64,000 nucleotides of DNA from Luidia sarsii (lineage: Eukaryota > Echinodermata > Asteroidea > Paxillosida > Luidiidae): contig OX465118.1 in assembly GCA_949987565.1 (NCBI GenBank), forward strand, positions 8,431,564 to 8,495,563. The letters run 5' to 3'. Positions 33,601 through 43,226 of this stretch are shown piece by piece (positions within the stretch are counted from its first letter, which is position 1; every line of letters begins with the position of its first letter). Both the position numbers and the translations under genes were made by a program. The notes under the pieces are model-generated. The model searched no databases, was not told the DNA's origin, and saw only the letters and a program-made list of their open reading frames with translations.

Positions 33601-35921
33601 CCGTGTTTAATCATACTTTACAATGACTTTTGTGTCACCAAAATTTGATTCATTGCTCATCATTATTCATTGCTCAACATCATTCACTTCTCATCCATAT
33701 TCAATATTCATCACACATCAATATTGCTCATCCAAAATCATCATGCATCAATATCCATTGCTCATCCATATTCATCACATAACAATATTCATTGATCATC
33801 CATATTCATCACAACAATATTCATCGCTCATCCTGCATATCAATATTCATCACTCATCCAAATTCATCACACATCAATAGTCATCGCTCATCCATATTCA
33901 TCACACATCAATATTCATTTGATTCATATTCGCCACATATCAATATTCATTGCTCATCAATATTCATCACGCATTAGTATTCATTGCTCATCCTTATTCA
34001 CTCCTCATCCATATTCATCGTACATCAATATTCATTGCTCATCAATATTGATCACACATCAATATTCATTGCTCATCAATATTGATCACACATCAATATT
34101 CATTGCTCATCAATATTGATCACACATCAGGAGTCCTTGCTCATCAATATTCATTGCCTTGTCTTTGAGCAGCCTGAAGGGACGGCAGAAGCAGTGGGCC
34201 AAGGATGAGGAGGAGAGGATACGGAGCATCCCGGACCCGGACATGCCGCCGGGACACAAGATGATGCCCTCGGAGGAACGGCTCAAGACACTGACAGTGC
34301 TGAGAGAGAGTAAGGCCGTACCCAGGGTCTTTTGGCTTGGCTAGTAATGGCACACGAGTCTATGGGAATTGGCTAGCTGCGGTGTCCGATTTTATTTGGC
34401 TACGGCTGCCAATAGCATACGAGTCTATGGGAAATTTGCGGGTGGCAGTAACACACAAGTCTGTGGGAAATTGGTGGCTTGCAATAACACACAAGTGTAT
34501 GGGAAATGGGCGGCTGGCAATAGCACACAAGTGTATGGGAAATGGGCGGCTGGCAGTTACACACAAATGTATGGGAAATGGGCGGCTGTCAGTAACACAC
34601 GAGTGTATGAGAAATGGGCAGCTGGCAGTTACACACAAGTGTATGGGAAATGGGCGGCTGGCAGTAACACACGAGTGTATGGGAAATGGGCGGCTGGCAG
34701 TAACACACGAGTGTATGGAAAATGGGCGGCTGGCAGTTACACACAAGTGTATGGGAAATGGGCGGCTGGCAGTTACACACAAGTGTATGGGAAATGGGCG
34801 GCTGTCAGTAACACACGAGTGTATGAGAAATGGGCAGCTGGCAGTTACACACAAGTGTATGGGAAATGGGCGGCTGGCAGTAACACACGAGTGTATGGGA
34901 AATGGGCGGCTGGCAGTTACACACAAGTGTATGGGAAATGGGCGGCTGGCAGTTACACACAAATGTATGGGAAATGGGCGGCTGTCAGTAACACACGAGT
35001 GTATGAGAAATGGGCAGCTGGCAGTTACACACAAGTGTATGGGAAATGGGCGGCTGGCAGTAACACACGAGTGTATGGGAAATGGGCGGCTGGCAATAGC
35101 ACACAAGTGTATGGGAAGTGAGCGGCTGGCAATAACACACAAGTGTATGGGAAGTGAGCGGCTGGCAGTAACACACAAGTGTATGGGAAGTGGGCGGCTG
35201 GCAGTTACACACAAGTGTATGGGAAGTGGGCGGCTGGCAATAGCACACAAGTGTATGGGAAATGGGCGGCTGGCAGTAACACACAAGTGTATGGGAAATG
35301 GGCGGCTGGCAATAACACACAAGTGTATGGGAAGTGGGCGGCTGGCAATAACACACAAGTGTATGGGAAGTGGGCGGCTGGCAATAACACACAAGTCTAT
35401 GGGCATAGTGAGTTGTTGGCCAGCTTTTTTTCTATTGGCATTGATGTTACAAAGAGATTCCCCGGCAAGGGTGCAGTGTATAAGTGGGAAACATTATAGA
35501 CCGAGTCTAATGTTCACCTCTTTGTCGGAAATCAACAATTTGTCACCCGTGGTGACTGTTCCCGTGTGGTTCTTTTCAGAACTACTCTTACAAAAGAGAA
35601 TATTGCATTTCATCACCGCAAACCTTCATCACTTTATCCTGCTACTCTCACCATGAAAACCTTGTCATTTGAACTCGCTTGTCCACACTCGCTGCCGAAT
35701 TGTGTCATTGCATTTTGTCTGAACTTGTCGTTCCCCCCCCCCCCCGGCCCGCACCTGCAGAGGAGAAGGAACTGCAACAGGAGCTGCACAAGCTGCCGCT
35801 GACGGCGGAGACGCTGCGGGCCAAGACCAGGGAGGCCGAGGTCAACTCGCAGCTGGCCGAGGTGGAGGAGGCCATTAAGATCTTCTCCAGGGCCAAGGTC
35901 TTCATCAAGGTGGACAGCTGA
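30614..35921 (+). CDS. ENKD1: Enkurin domain-containing protein 1
   Basis: Coding exons: 30592(ATG 30614)-30809, 31355-31527, 32348-32473, 33214-33371, 34173-34309 and 35761-35921 (TGA 35919-35921). All introns are GT..AG and phases agree, giving 316 residues (human about 346). ENKD1 is a microtubule-binding centrosomal/ciliary protein reported to act in ciliogenesis. Matching blocks in order: QQGCVGRLLQVQGEP near the N-terminus, PKDFGRDNVRRMRQIQ (about 67-85), QSVKYKEVSSKV, a Pro/Ser/Arg-rich linker, NFIAHNARQVKGYQAPRPPS, YLKGRQKQWAKDEEER, DPDMPPGHKMMPSEERLKTL, and the C-terminal enkurin domain ending EVEEAIKIFSRAKVFIKVDS. The chosen ATG is the first in the exon after an untranslated exon ending at 30111. 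Divergent from the C2orf81 homologue, convergent with the prolyl hydroxylase gene. Confidence 0.95.
31050..31155. promoter_or_regulatory. Two copies of a 19-bp palindrome in ENKD1 intron 2
   Basis: GTTGCGTAAGTTACGCAAC, perfectly self-complementary around one base, occurs at 31050-31068 and 31137-31155, with partial copies (GTTGCGTAAG near 31077, TACGCAAC near 31167). TTGCGTAA resembles C/EBP and PAR-bZIP half-sites. A regulatory role is only a suggestion. Confidence 0.5.
31195..31225. repeat. R2 end fragment
   Basis: AGATTTGAAGGTTTGCATGG is the R2 terminal motif, here without the rest of the element. Confidence 0.45.
31528..31920. repeat. GA-rich repeat (GAGAGAGAGGGGCA units)
   Basis: An almost pure purine tract begins right at the donor of ENKD1 exon 31355-31527. 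It includes a repeated block GGGCCATGGGGGAGGGAGAG at 31645 and 31737, so part is a 90-bp tandem duplication. Confidence 0.9.
32080..32300 (+). repeat. tRNA-derived SINE remnant (second family)
   Basis: GCTTGGTGGTCAAGTGGATAAG looks like a Leu/Ser-type tRNA D-arm (A box), followed by CAGGAGTCACC in place of a B box and later AGGGCAAACCCTC. A partner lies inverted at 33430-33580. Confidence 0.45.
32515..32660. repeat. R1 family copy
   Basis: GAGGGTCTGACGTGTCGATCC and AGCAGGACCTTCCTCAAAGG, with a diverged facing arm GGTCCTGCAGAGATTG and the tail GCAGTTTGCAACATTTG. Confidence 0.7.
32890..33065. mobile_element. R2 family copy
   Basis: AACGTTTCGGGTAGTGTGTAC, a hairpin around CTGCCCGCCATCAG/CTGACGGCAGGCAG, then TACATGGTGTCACCGCAAAC and ACCATGCAAACCTTCAAGTC. 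ENKD1 intron. Confidence 0.65.
33430..33580 (-). repeat. tRNA-derived SINE (Leu/Ser-like head)
   Basis: On the minus strand CTTGGTGGTCAAGTGGCTAA is an A-box/D-arm-like start and GGTTAGAATCC a good B box 30 bases on, followed by AGGGCAAACCCTC-like tail words. It is not a functional tRNA; the stems are broken. Confidence 0.5.
33630..34165. repeat. Degenerate ATTCATCGCTCATCC repeat
   Basis: About 530 bp of units built from CATCCATATTCATC, ACATCAATATTCATTGCTC and similar, with a cleaner 40-bp unit near 34025-34130 (three copies). It ends a few bases before the acceptor of ENKD1 exon 34173-34309. Confidence 0.9.
34340..35405. repeat. 36-bp minisatellite, about 29 units (ENKD1 intron 5)
   Basis: Units of GGGCGGCTGGCAGTTACACA plus CAAGTGTATGGGAAAT run without a break. 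Variant units (CTGTCAGTAACACACGAGTG, TATGAGAAATGGGCAG) recur in blocks of 180-216 bp, so a higher-order repeat exists. As 36 is a multiple of three, it stays open in several frames on both strands with 12-residue repeats (such as MGNGRLAVTHKC), but it begins 30 bp after a donor and is intronic. Confidence 0.9.
35555..35675. repeat. R2 family fragment
   Basis: GGTTCTTTTCAGAACTACTC, then TCACCGCAAACCTTCATCAC and CACCATGAAAACCTTGTC. Confidence 0.6.
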
Positions 35922-36104
35922 TAGCCGGGTCCCAACTAGCCCTGGCACGAGGTGGTCGATTCCCACTCTATTGTCAAACTTTTAAACCAAAGACTCCTTT
36001 TCAGCCCGCCCCCAAAAACAATACGTAGCATGACACAAAGCCACACAGACGTCTTATTAAACATGCCAGGGTTTGACTCGCTTCTACACACTAATCACAT
36101 CAAG

Positions 36105-36380
36105 CCTCGTGCTTAAGGTTTTTGTTTACTAGCCTACTGGGCTAGTAAATTTAGTTTTTTGCTAGCCCGTAGCAAGTTTTACTAGCCCTGTAAAATTAAT
36201 GTTGAATTTAAAACAAGGTTATCAGATCAAGTAAAACCAATTATTAGTTTCTCATCCCCGTCTGCATCATTTTTTGCCACTACTTTTTACTAGTCCACCG
36301 GGCTAGTAAAGTGGGCCATTTTACTAGCCCGCGGCCGTCTTTACTAGACAATAACCGACGGGCTAGTGCTAAGGTCGAGC
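36105..36380. repeat. Repeat with GGGCTAGTAAA words in the ENKD1 3'UTR region
   Basis: ACTAGCCTACTGGGCTAGTA, CTAGCCCGTAGC, CTAGTCCACCGGGCTAGTAA, TACTAGCCCGCGG and CGACGGGCTAGTG lie in both orientations within 270 bp, an element with many short internal inverted repeats. Confidence 0.6.
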
Positions 36381-36754
36381 CTTGTCACATTGAGTTATTT
36401 CACACGTATTTATTGTTCCTGATTGTTTAGCGAGTTTTGAATATGACACGTAACTTTACAAAACAAGATATGGTGGTCATAGGCACTGACAAAAATGTCC
36501 TGGTGCGAAGTGACTATAGAAGCATTTTGGTTGTGGGAATTAGTGTGCTAACGATTACTTATAGCTCTTCTGAGAAAGACAGCCCTTGACCGGTTAGCTA
36601 CGCATGTAAATCTCACAGTATTAAATCGTGATCCCTCTCAATATCTTTTTTAGATGCTTTGGGGTTTTTCCAGCTGTTTTGGCTATAGATGCCAAGAAGC
36701 TGTACAGAACAATGTTGTATAGCTGTAATCTGTATATATTGTGAATGATGTATA

Positions 36755-36760
36755 AATAAA
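36755..36760 (+). terminator. Candidate ENKD1 poly(A) signal AATAAA
   Basis: AATAAA within TATAAATAAATGAATTC, about 830 bases after the ENKD1 stop. It is the first canonical hexamer I notice on the + strand after the stop. Confidence 0.4.
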
Positions 36761-36779
36761 TGAATTCAAACAAGTGGAT

Positions 36780-39700
36780 TTTAGTGTACAGAGGTTTTCT
36801 GTGAGATTTTTTTCATAGACATATGATGTTTTTTCTTAGTGAATAAGAGCAAGTGTCGGTGTAAATAGACTTAAATTTCTCGTTAGACCTCATTACATGC
36901 TTTTGGTGGATTTTGCACGCTTAAGACCTGATGTAGTTGTATTGATATTTCATGCGTCAACTACTGTTTCACATTCTTCATAGACTGACAGTTGGGGGTA
37001 AGTCACTAGATCTGTATTATCAAGTTCATTATTAAAGAGCAGGGTAGACCTAGTCCTAACTTTGGAAAGTAAAAGGTCCTAGGCATTGTTGTTTTGTTCT
37101 GCACAGCATTATATTTCTTTATGGCTAAACACATTGGTCAACTGTAGTTTTTGATTGAATAATGAATTTGATGTATCACTTTCAATATGGATTATCGGCA
37201 GGTACAATTGTTAAATGATCATGAATCCTGTGCAAACTGACAAAAACCTCTTCTACATTCTGTAGTGTAGTATGTTTAATCAACAAAAATAACAAAAAAG
37301 TTGGTAAATACTGTGTAAGGAAAGACTTGGCTATCACATGGTGTCTGCACCGCAAACTTACTACTGCTAGTCTAGCCATGAAAATCTTCAAATCTCAGCA
37401 TTATATATTCATTGAAGTTGCCGTCATAAATTTTCAGACGGGCTTGCTCTGGTCTCATCCTGTGAGCACATTATCTCAAGTCGTGAGAGTCCCTGGTTTT
37501 TGTGAGTAATTGTAGTTATTGACAAGAGTGCTGAAGAACAAACAACTCCTTTGTGTAGTTATTTTCAAGGTTAAGATTGCAGTGATGGCCGCTTGGCCAT
37601 TAAGTCGTACATTAAAAAGGCAAACACCCGTATCAGTGTTACACAAACTCTTGTAGCTGGGTCTCTGGTTTTCTTGCCTAATTTCTTACCCTTTCCCCCT
37701 CGAAAACATCCAACATTCATTGATAACTTAAGTCTTTCCATGTATAAAGTATCATTACAAAACACGCTGGCTGTTGGATTTTCTTTCAAGTTCAGTAAAT
37801 TGAAAGGGGCGTGCCTGTCACATTTAAGTAATCTTTGACACGACTGCGGGTCTGGATTTCAACACATGGAGAGATCCGAGTTTGAGAACCCACCACTTCT
37901 TCACACACAAATTGACACACAAAACCGTGGCCCGTCTCCCAGCTTGTACCCATGGCTTTCTGGGAAAGGTTGTATCCATTGGGGGGGGGGTAGGTTCTGA
38001 TGACGAGTCTTCCGTGTATGGGCTTGATAGCTCAGATAGCAAGAGCGCTGGTACAAAGAAACAGAGCTCTTGGCTTCTGGTCTTTGCCATTTTTCAAAAT
38101 GGGATTATTTTTTTTCATTTTTTTCGCCAGACAAACTTTCTTGAGTACTTTGTTCAATGTAGCTGGGCCGCTTTGATCACTTCACACAATCGCACTAATA
38201 AATATTCTTGAATTACGCATTCTCTTGGGGCTTATTTTCTGAATGCTAATGCACTTTATTCCAGAGACCACTCAGACCGCTTATAAAACGTTGACCCATC
38301 AGAGAGTGTGTGAACATTCTACGTCAATCTGTTCAACCTTTCGTTATCCATCCAAATGAAATTTTTTTTCAAACACTTCATCACACACACAAAAAAACAT
38401 CTGCCAAAAATGTCACAAAAAGGTTGATCAAAATGTCTTTCTTTTCTGAGTTCATTTCTCACTGGTCTGGCAGCCTTCTCTGTGATGGCTTGTATAAATT
38501 CACAATTACTTAATTCTCTTTCAAAATTCAACGGGAAAGAAAAGTCTTCCTTGGCTATGCTTATCAATTAAAAGTAAGTTATTTACAGGCTGTTGTCATG
38601 TACCGGTAAGACCAAACTTAAAACGGCAAGAACTTGTGGTGAAAACTGAACTTCACTTCTTTTTTTTCAGCATAAACAAGTTTTGGAGAAAGATCGTTGG
38701 AAGAAAAGGGTTTGGCAAATGAAAAATATAAAAGGTTGGGAGGTATACATGTACAAAAAAGAGCCTGCAGTCCTGCACTGATAACTGTGGTGCTATTTTT
38801 GTGGAGCTATTAGTCCACACTGGTTCCCACTACTTCATCGGTCCCCACCATGAATAAGTGCACATGTGGAGGCTCGAGTACCAGGGATCGCATGGATACC
38901 AGTTATTCTTGCCGACTACAGCACAGTCTTCTTGTTTGCGGACACCAGTCGATTTCTGAGGTGACTACCAAGAGATTCATGACAAGATCCTGTTCAAGAG
39001 TAATTAGAACATAAAGCTGACATAGACAAACTGACAATATAGAACAAACAACTGACATAGACTGAAATTATTTGGCACAAAATAAAGGAATTACAGCCAA
39101 CATGATATTAAAAAAAGGGTCTCCGTAACCAAACTCAACAAACTGAAAACAAAAGGTGTTAACATCTGCTGACTGAAATTAGTGGTGATAAATATAAATT
39201 TGTGTTATCACAACAAGCATGCATGTATCGTTAATTTCAACTGAGTACACACATGATATCATAAAAAAATCTCCAAAGAAAATGTGTGCACACCAATCCA
39301 TTGAGTACATTCTGAATTAAATCAGGGAAAATGTAAAACCAAATCAACCCACTATTGTATTATTGCTTTTTATATAAAAAAAGAGAGAGAAAAACCCCTT
39401 TTTAATGGCAGTATATAAAAAGTACCCTGACAAAGCGAATGAAGATATATTTTTGTCTTAGATAATTTGGACAACGATCTCAATAAACAGAGTTTAACCC
39501 CCCTGTGCTGGGCCCTCCGAATCCATGCACCACTCTTGTCCAAGTTTTAAATCAAGTCTCGTTCCAGCCTGCCACAAAACAACCTGTAGCATGACCAAAA
39601 GCCGCACACACGAGACACATCCAATTGAGACAGGCTGGACTAGCGCGTCCACATCTTCGTTGCTCCCGATCGTTTTGAGTGAGCTTTGAGGCAGCCAAGA

Positions 39701-39900
39701 ACACTAAGAAAGAAGCCCAATGCTTGGTGGCTAGGAGCAACTAGGCACATTGAAGGATGGATAGTGTTACTCAAATATTCACAGTATAGGGACAACCACA
39801 CAAAATTCATTTTAAATATACTGATATCGGTAGGGTATTAGCACCACAGGAACTTGATGTTCAATATACTCATTGTTTTTATGAAGAAAAAAAGAAAGGA
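36780..39900. other. Convergent intergenic DNA, no gene seen
   Basis: AT-rich and largely unique-looking. Two small repeats are visible: an R2 end at 37335-37400 (TGGTGTCTGCACCGCAAAC, then AGCCATGAAAATCTTCAAA) and a tRNA-derived SINE head at 38018-38090 (GATAGCTCAGATAGCAAGAG). No conserved coding frame is apparent on either strand. Confidence 0.5.
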
Positions 39901-39919
39901 AAACCCCTTTTATATACTG

Positions 39920-40390
39920 GGGTAGTTGGCTATCTCAGCTGTTATAGTTTGCTATCTTGGCCATTATAACTCTGATAGCTGAAATATCACTCTATATTAG
40001 CCCGGATAGCAAACTATAATAACCAAGATAGTAAACTATCACAGCTGAGATAGCAAACTGTAATAACGAAGATAGTAAACTATCACAGCTGATAGCAAAC
40101 TGTAATAACCAAGATAGCAAATTATAACAGCTGAGATTACTATACCAGAAAAGATCTCAAACTGTTCAGCTGTTATAGCAAACTATAACAGCTGAAATAT
40201 CACTCTATAACAGCCAAAATAGCAAACTATTACCAGCTTTTATAGAGAATTATAATATAAAAGATAGTAAACTATACCAGCGAAGATATCAACCATACCA
40301 GCTGTAATAGTAAATTATGACAGCTAACATACTGTGGCAATCTAAAATGGCCAAGATATCAGACTATTTCACCCAAGATACCAAAGCAGG
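39920..40390. repeat. Degenerate repeat around AGATAGCAAACTATAACAGC
   Basis: Some twenty imperfect 18-24-bp units of GATAGCAAACTATAACAGCT and its near inverse, so the array is rich in short inverted repeats. It lies downstream of the prolyl hydroxylase gene. Confidence 0.8.
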
Positions 40391-40815
40391 GCAGCTAAAA
40401 ATGGAAAACAATTTTTTTTTTCGAGAATGAAAACAGATGCCTGATTTGCATCATTGCATGCACCAAACAGTTTGTGTAAAATGAAAAATGACAATTGGTA
40501 TAAAACAGTCGCAAAAATGATGTGTAAGAGTGCTCCCAATTGGCACAACACACAAAGGGTAAACACTGTGCATAGAGTAGTGTAAATAACAAGTGAGAAT
40601 TAATTTCAGAAATGGTTACAAAAAGGGTCACTTTGGCTGCATAAGTATGGGAAATACACTGACTACCGAGATTTAGTACCAATTCATTGCTTTTGTATAA
40701 TTAATTACATTTACCGGTAGGTATGTCACCCATGTGGTGATTTGGTTTTTGATGAGTAAAAAAGTGTATATCTTCATAATGCTTGTTAAAATGATGGTAA
40801 AAAACATGATTTTCG

Positions 40816-40825
40816 TTTATTTATT
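40816..40825 (-). terminator. Candidate poly(A) signals for the prolyl hydroxylase gene
   Basis: TTTATTTATT on the + strand gives two overlapping AATAAA hexamers on the minus strand about 740 bases after the stop codon. Other A/T-rich words are near, so this is tentative. Confidence 0.3.
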
Positions 40826-40861
40826 CACAGCATGTTGCATAATTCTGTTTTCGATGAAATT

Positions 40862-40920
40862 AAAAAAAATGGCCTGACGTTTCAATCCTAGGTGGACCTT
40901 TTCGCAAGGGCAAAATGATT
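40862..40920 (+). repeat. R1 fragment
   Basis: GGCCTGACGTTTCAATCCTA then GGTGGACCTTTTCGCAAGGGC: a diverged R1 core without flanks. Confidence 0.6.
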
Positions 40921-41567
40921 ATTACTTCCGCGAAATACCTTTCGCCGAGGTATCCATGAAAATGATAATTTTTCATAATTATTGATACTTTTTTTAATAA
41001 CTTTGGATATAAAATTGCCCGCTCCTAAAACTTTGACTTTCACGTCATGAGGCCATAGGGGCTTGGAAAAATGCATAGTGAAACCGACAAAAATCAAAAA
41101 CAAATGCAATTTGAAGTTTTCGCAGATCAAATTTTACAATTGTTAATATTTACTTTAATGACTTTGAAAACCATGGCCTCTCCTAAAACCTTGACGCTCG
41201 CATCCTTAGGCCATAAGCTCTCTCAGAAATATGCATAGTGAAACTGACAAGTACACCTTAAACACAAATGCAAAATGGGAAGTATTCTCTGTGCAGGGAA
41301 GAAGAAAAAAAAACGGGGCTTGAAATATACAAACACCAGGCTGGCAATCACTAGTTGAAAGCAAAATGACTGGGAAGCGTTGAGTTTGTTTTTTGGGATG
41401 TTTGTCTGTTTGTCTGTTTGTTCTGAACGGCTAAATATCAAAGTTATAAGAAGTAGGGGAGAAAAGAAAGAAAGCAAAGTACTAAGACCCAGTTGTTTGG
41501 TACAAAGAAACTGAGAGAAGATCATCGGTAATGATTGTCTACGGGCAAAGCGTTATTTCTACAGCTG

Positions 41568-43195
41568 CTAGTATTTCACGTCTTGTGTTATTCCGCATTT
41601 CCGACGGAACTCCTGCCCATGTTCGTGGATCCAGATGTTGGAGACTATAAAAAAAGGGGAAAAAAGGGAATTAAATATGAACATTAAAAAAAATTAAATT
41701 TGAACAGCAAGAGCTGTGAATACACTGATCCAGTAGGCAACACCCACCATAGCAACGGCCAAGAAACCACGCACATGCACACAACATGTCACGATCGCCC
41801 ACACGCCGTGCGCATCCACTGCACGCCTGCAACCACCGAAAGCACTTCTCTCCATTAGACTTTGGTTTTGGAGAAGGACAAAAATGTACATTTCTTCTCT
41901 TGCCAGGGTATCGAGAGTCAGAATTACCGGTACAATGAAAATATAAACACCGCTTGATCATGGTTAAGGATACAACTCAAGTTTGCAAAGGAATCGGCCA
42001 GAGCATACTGGTCGAAACGTCGACTTACCACTCAGGTTCATTTCAGAACCACACCTCTTCTTTAAGAGACCTTATACATGGTGTCACCGCAAACCCTCCT
42101 ATATTAACCCTAACGCTTTGCACCTCCCGCACAGGACACACACTGTATACAGCAATTTACCACAGTGCCCACAGGGGTGTAGACTCACATACCACTGGAC
42201 ACCACAAAAACCACACTGTGGAATGTCGTAATGCATGGCCCTTATCCTCCCACAGGAAAAACTATTTGTGGTTAATGGTTTCAATGCCGGTTAGGGTTAA
42301 AATCAGTTACATTTTCGTCAATGGCCCCCCTGCCCCCCCCCAAAAAAAATACCCCACCACATCCTAATATCTAGGGCTGCTTTCTCATCTAGGAAAGCTT
42401 CTGAGCCTACCCCATTTGGAGCCCACCAGGACTGGGCAGGCAGCGTGTCTGGTGTCCAAGTCGCCATCACCCGAGGGAAACAGATTAAACCAGAAGGCTG
42501 CAGTGCCCTGTGAACCAAAAGAGAGAGCGTGTTACAATCCTTAATAGTTTCAATCTCAGCAGCGCAAGTGTTTGAACCAAATCAGAGATGATGGACACGA
42601 AAGAAGAAGAAGAATTCTAAACGGAAGAAGAAATCAAGCATACTTCCAACATTTGAACCAAATCAGAGATGATGGACACGAAAGAAGAAGAAGAAGAATT
42701 CTAAACGGAAGAAGAAATCAAGCATCCTTCCAACATTTGAACCAAATCAGAGATGATGGACACGAAAGAAGAAGAAGAATTCTAAACGGAAGAAGAAATC
42801 AAGCATCCTTCCAACATTTGAACCAAATCAGAGATGATGGGCACGAAAGAAGAAGAAGAATTCTAAACGGAAGAAGAAATCAAGCATCCTTCCAACATTT
42901 GAACCAAATCAGAGATGATGGACACGAAAGAAGAAGAAGAAGAATTCTAAACGGAAGAAGAAATCAAGCATCCTTCCAACATTTGAACCAAATCAGAGAT
43001 GATGGACACGAAAGAAGAAGAAGAAGAATTCTAAACGGAAGAAGAAATCAAGCATCCTTCCAACAGTTCAATACGTGTAATTATACAAAAGCATTGCATT
43101 GTGCACACTGCTTACTACTGACTTTGGAGACCACAGCTATACAGATCTTAACCACTTCACGCCAGCCCACTTTTTCAGTGCCCATGACTGCCACA

Positions 43196-43226
<31 letters not shown>

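Noticed and set aside
34340..35405. CRISPR-like regular spacing of 36-bp repeats
   Set aside because: There are no unique spacers, the units are contiguous, and the DNA is eukaryotic with introns.
34337..35656. Long open frame of about 440 codons with 12-residue repeats
   Set aside because: It lies in an ENKD1 intron, is open on both strands because of a 36-bp period, and has no resemblance to a protein family.
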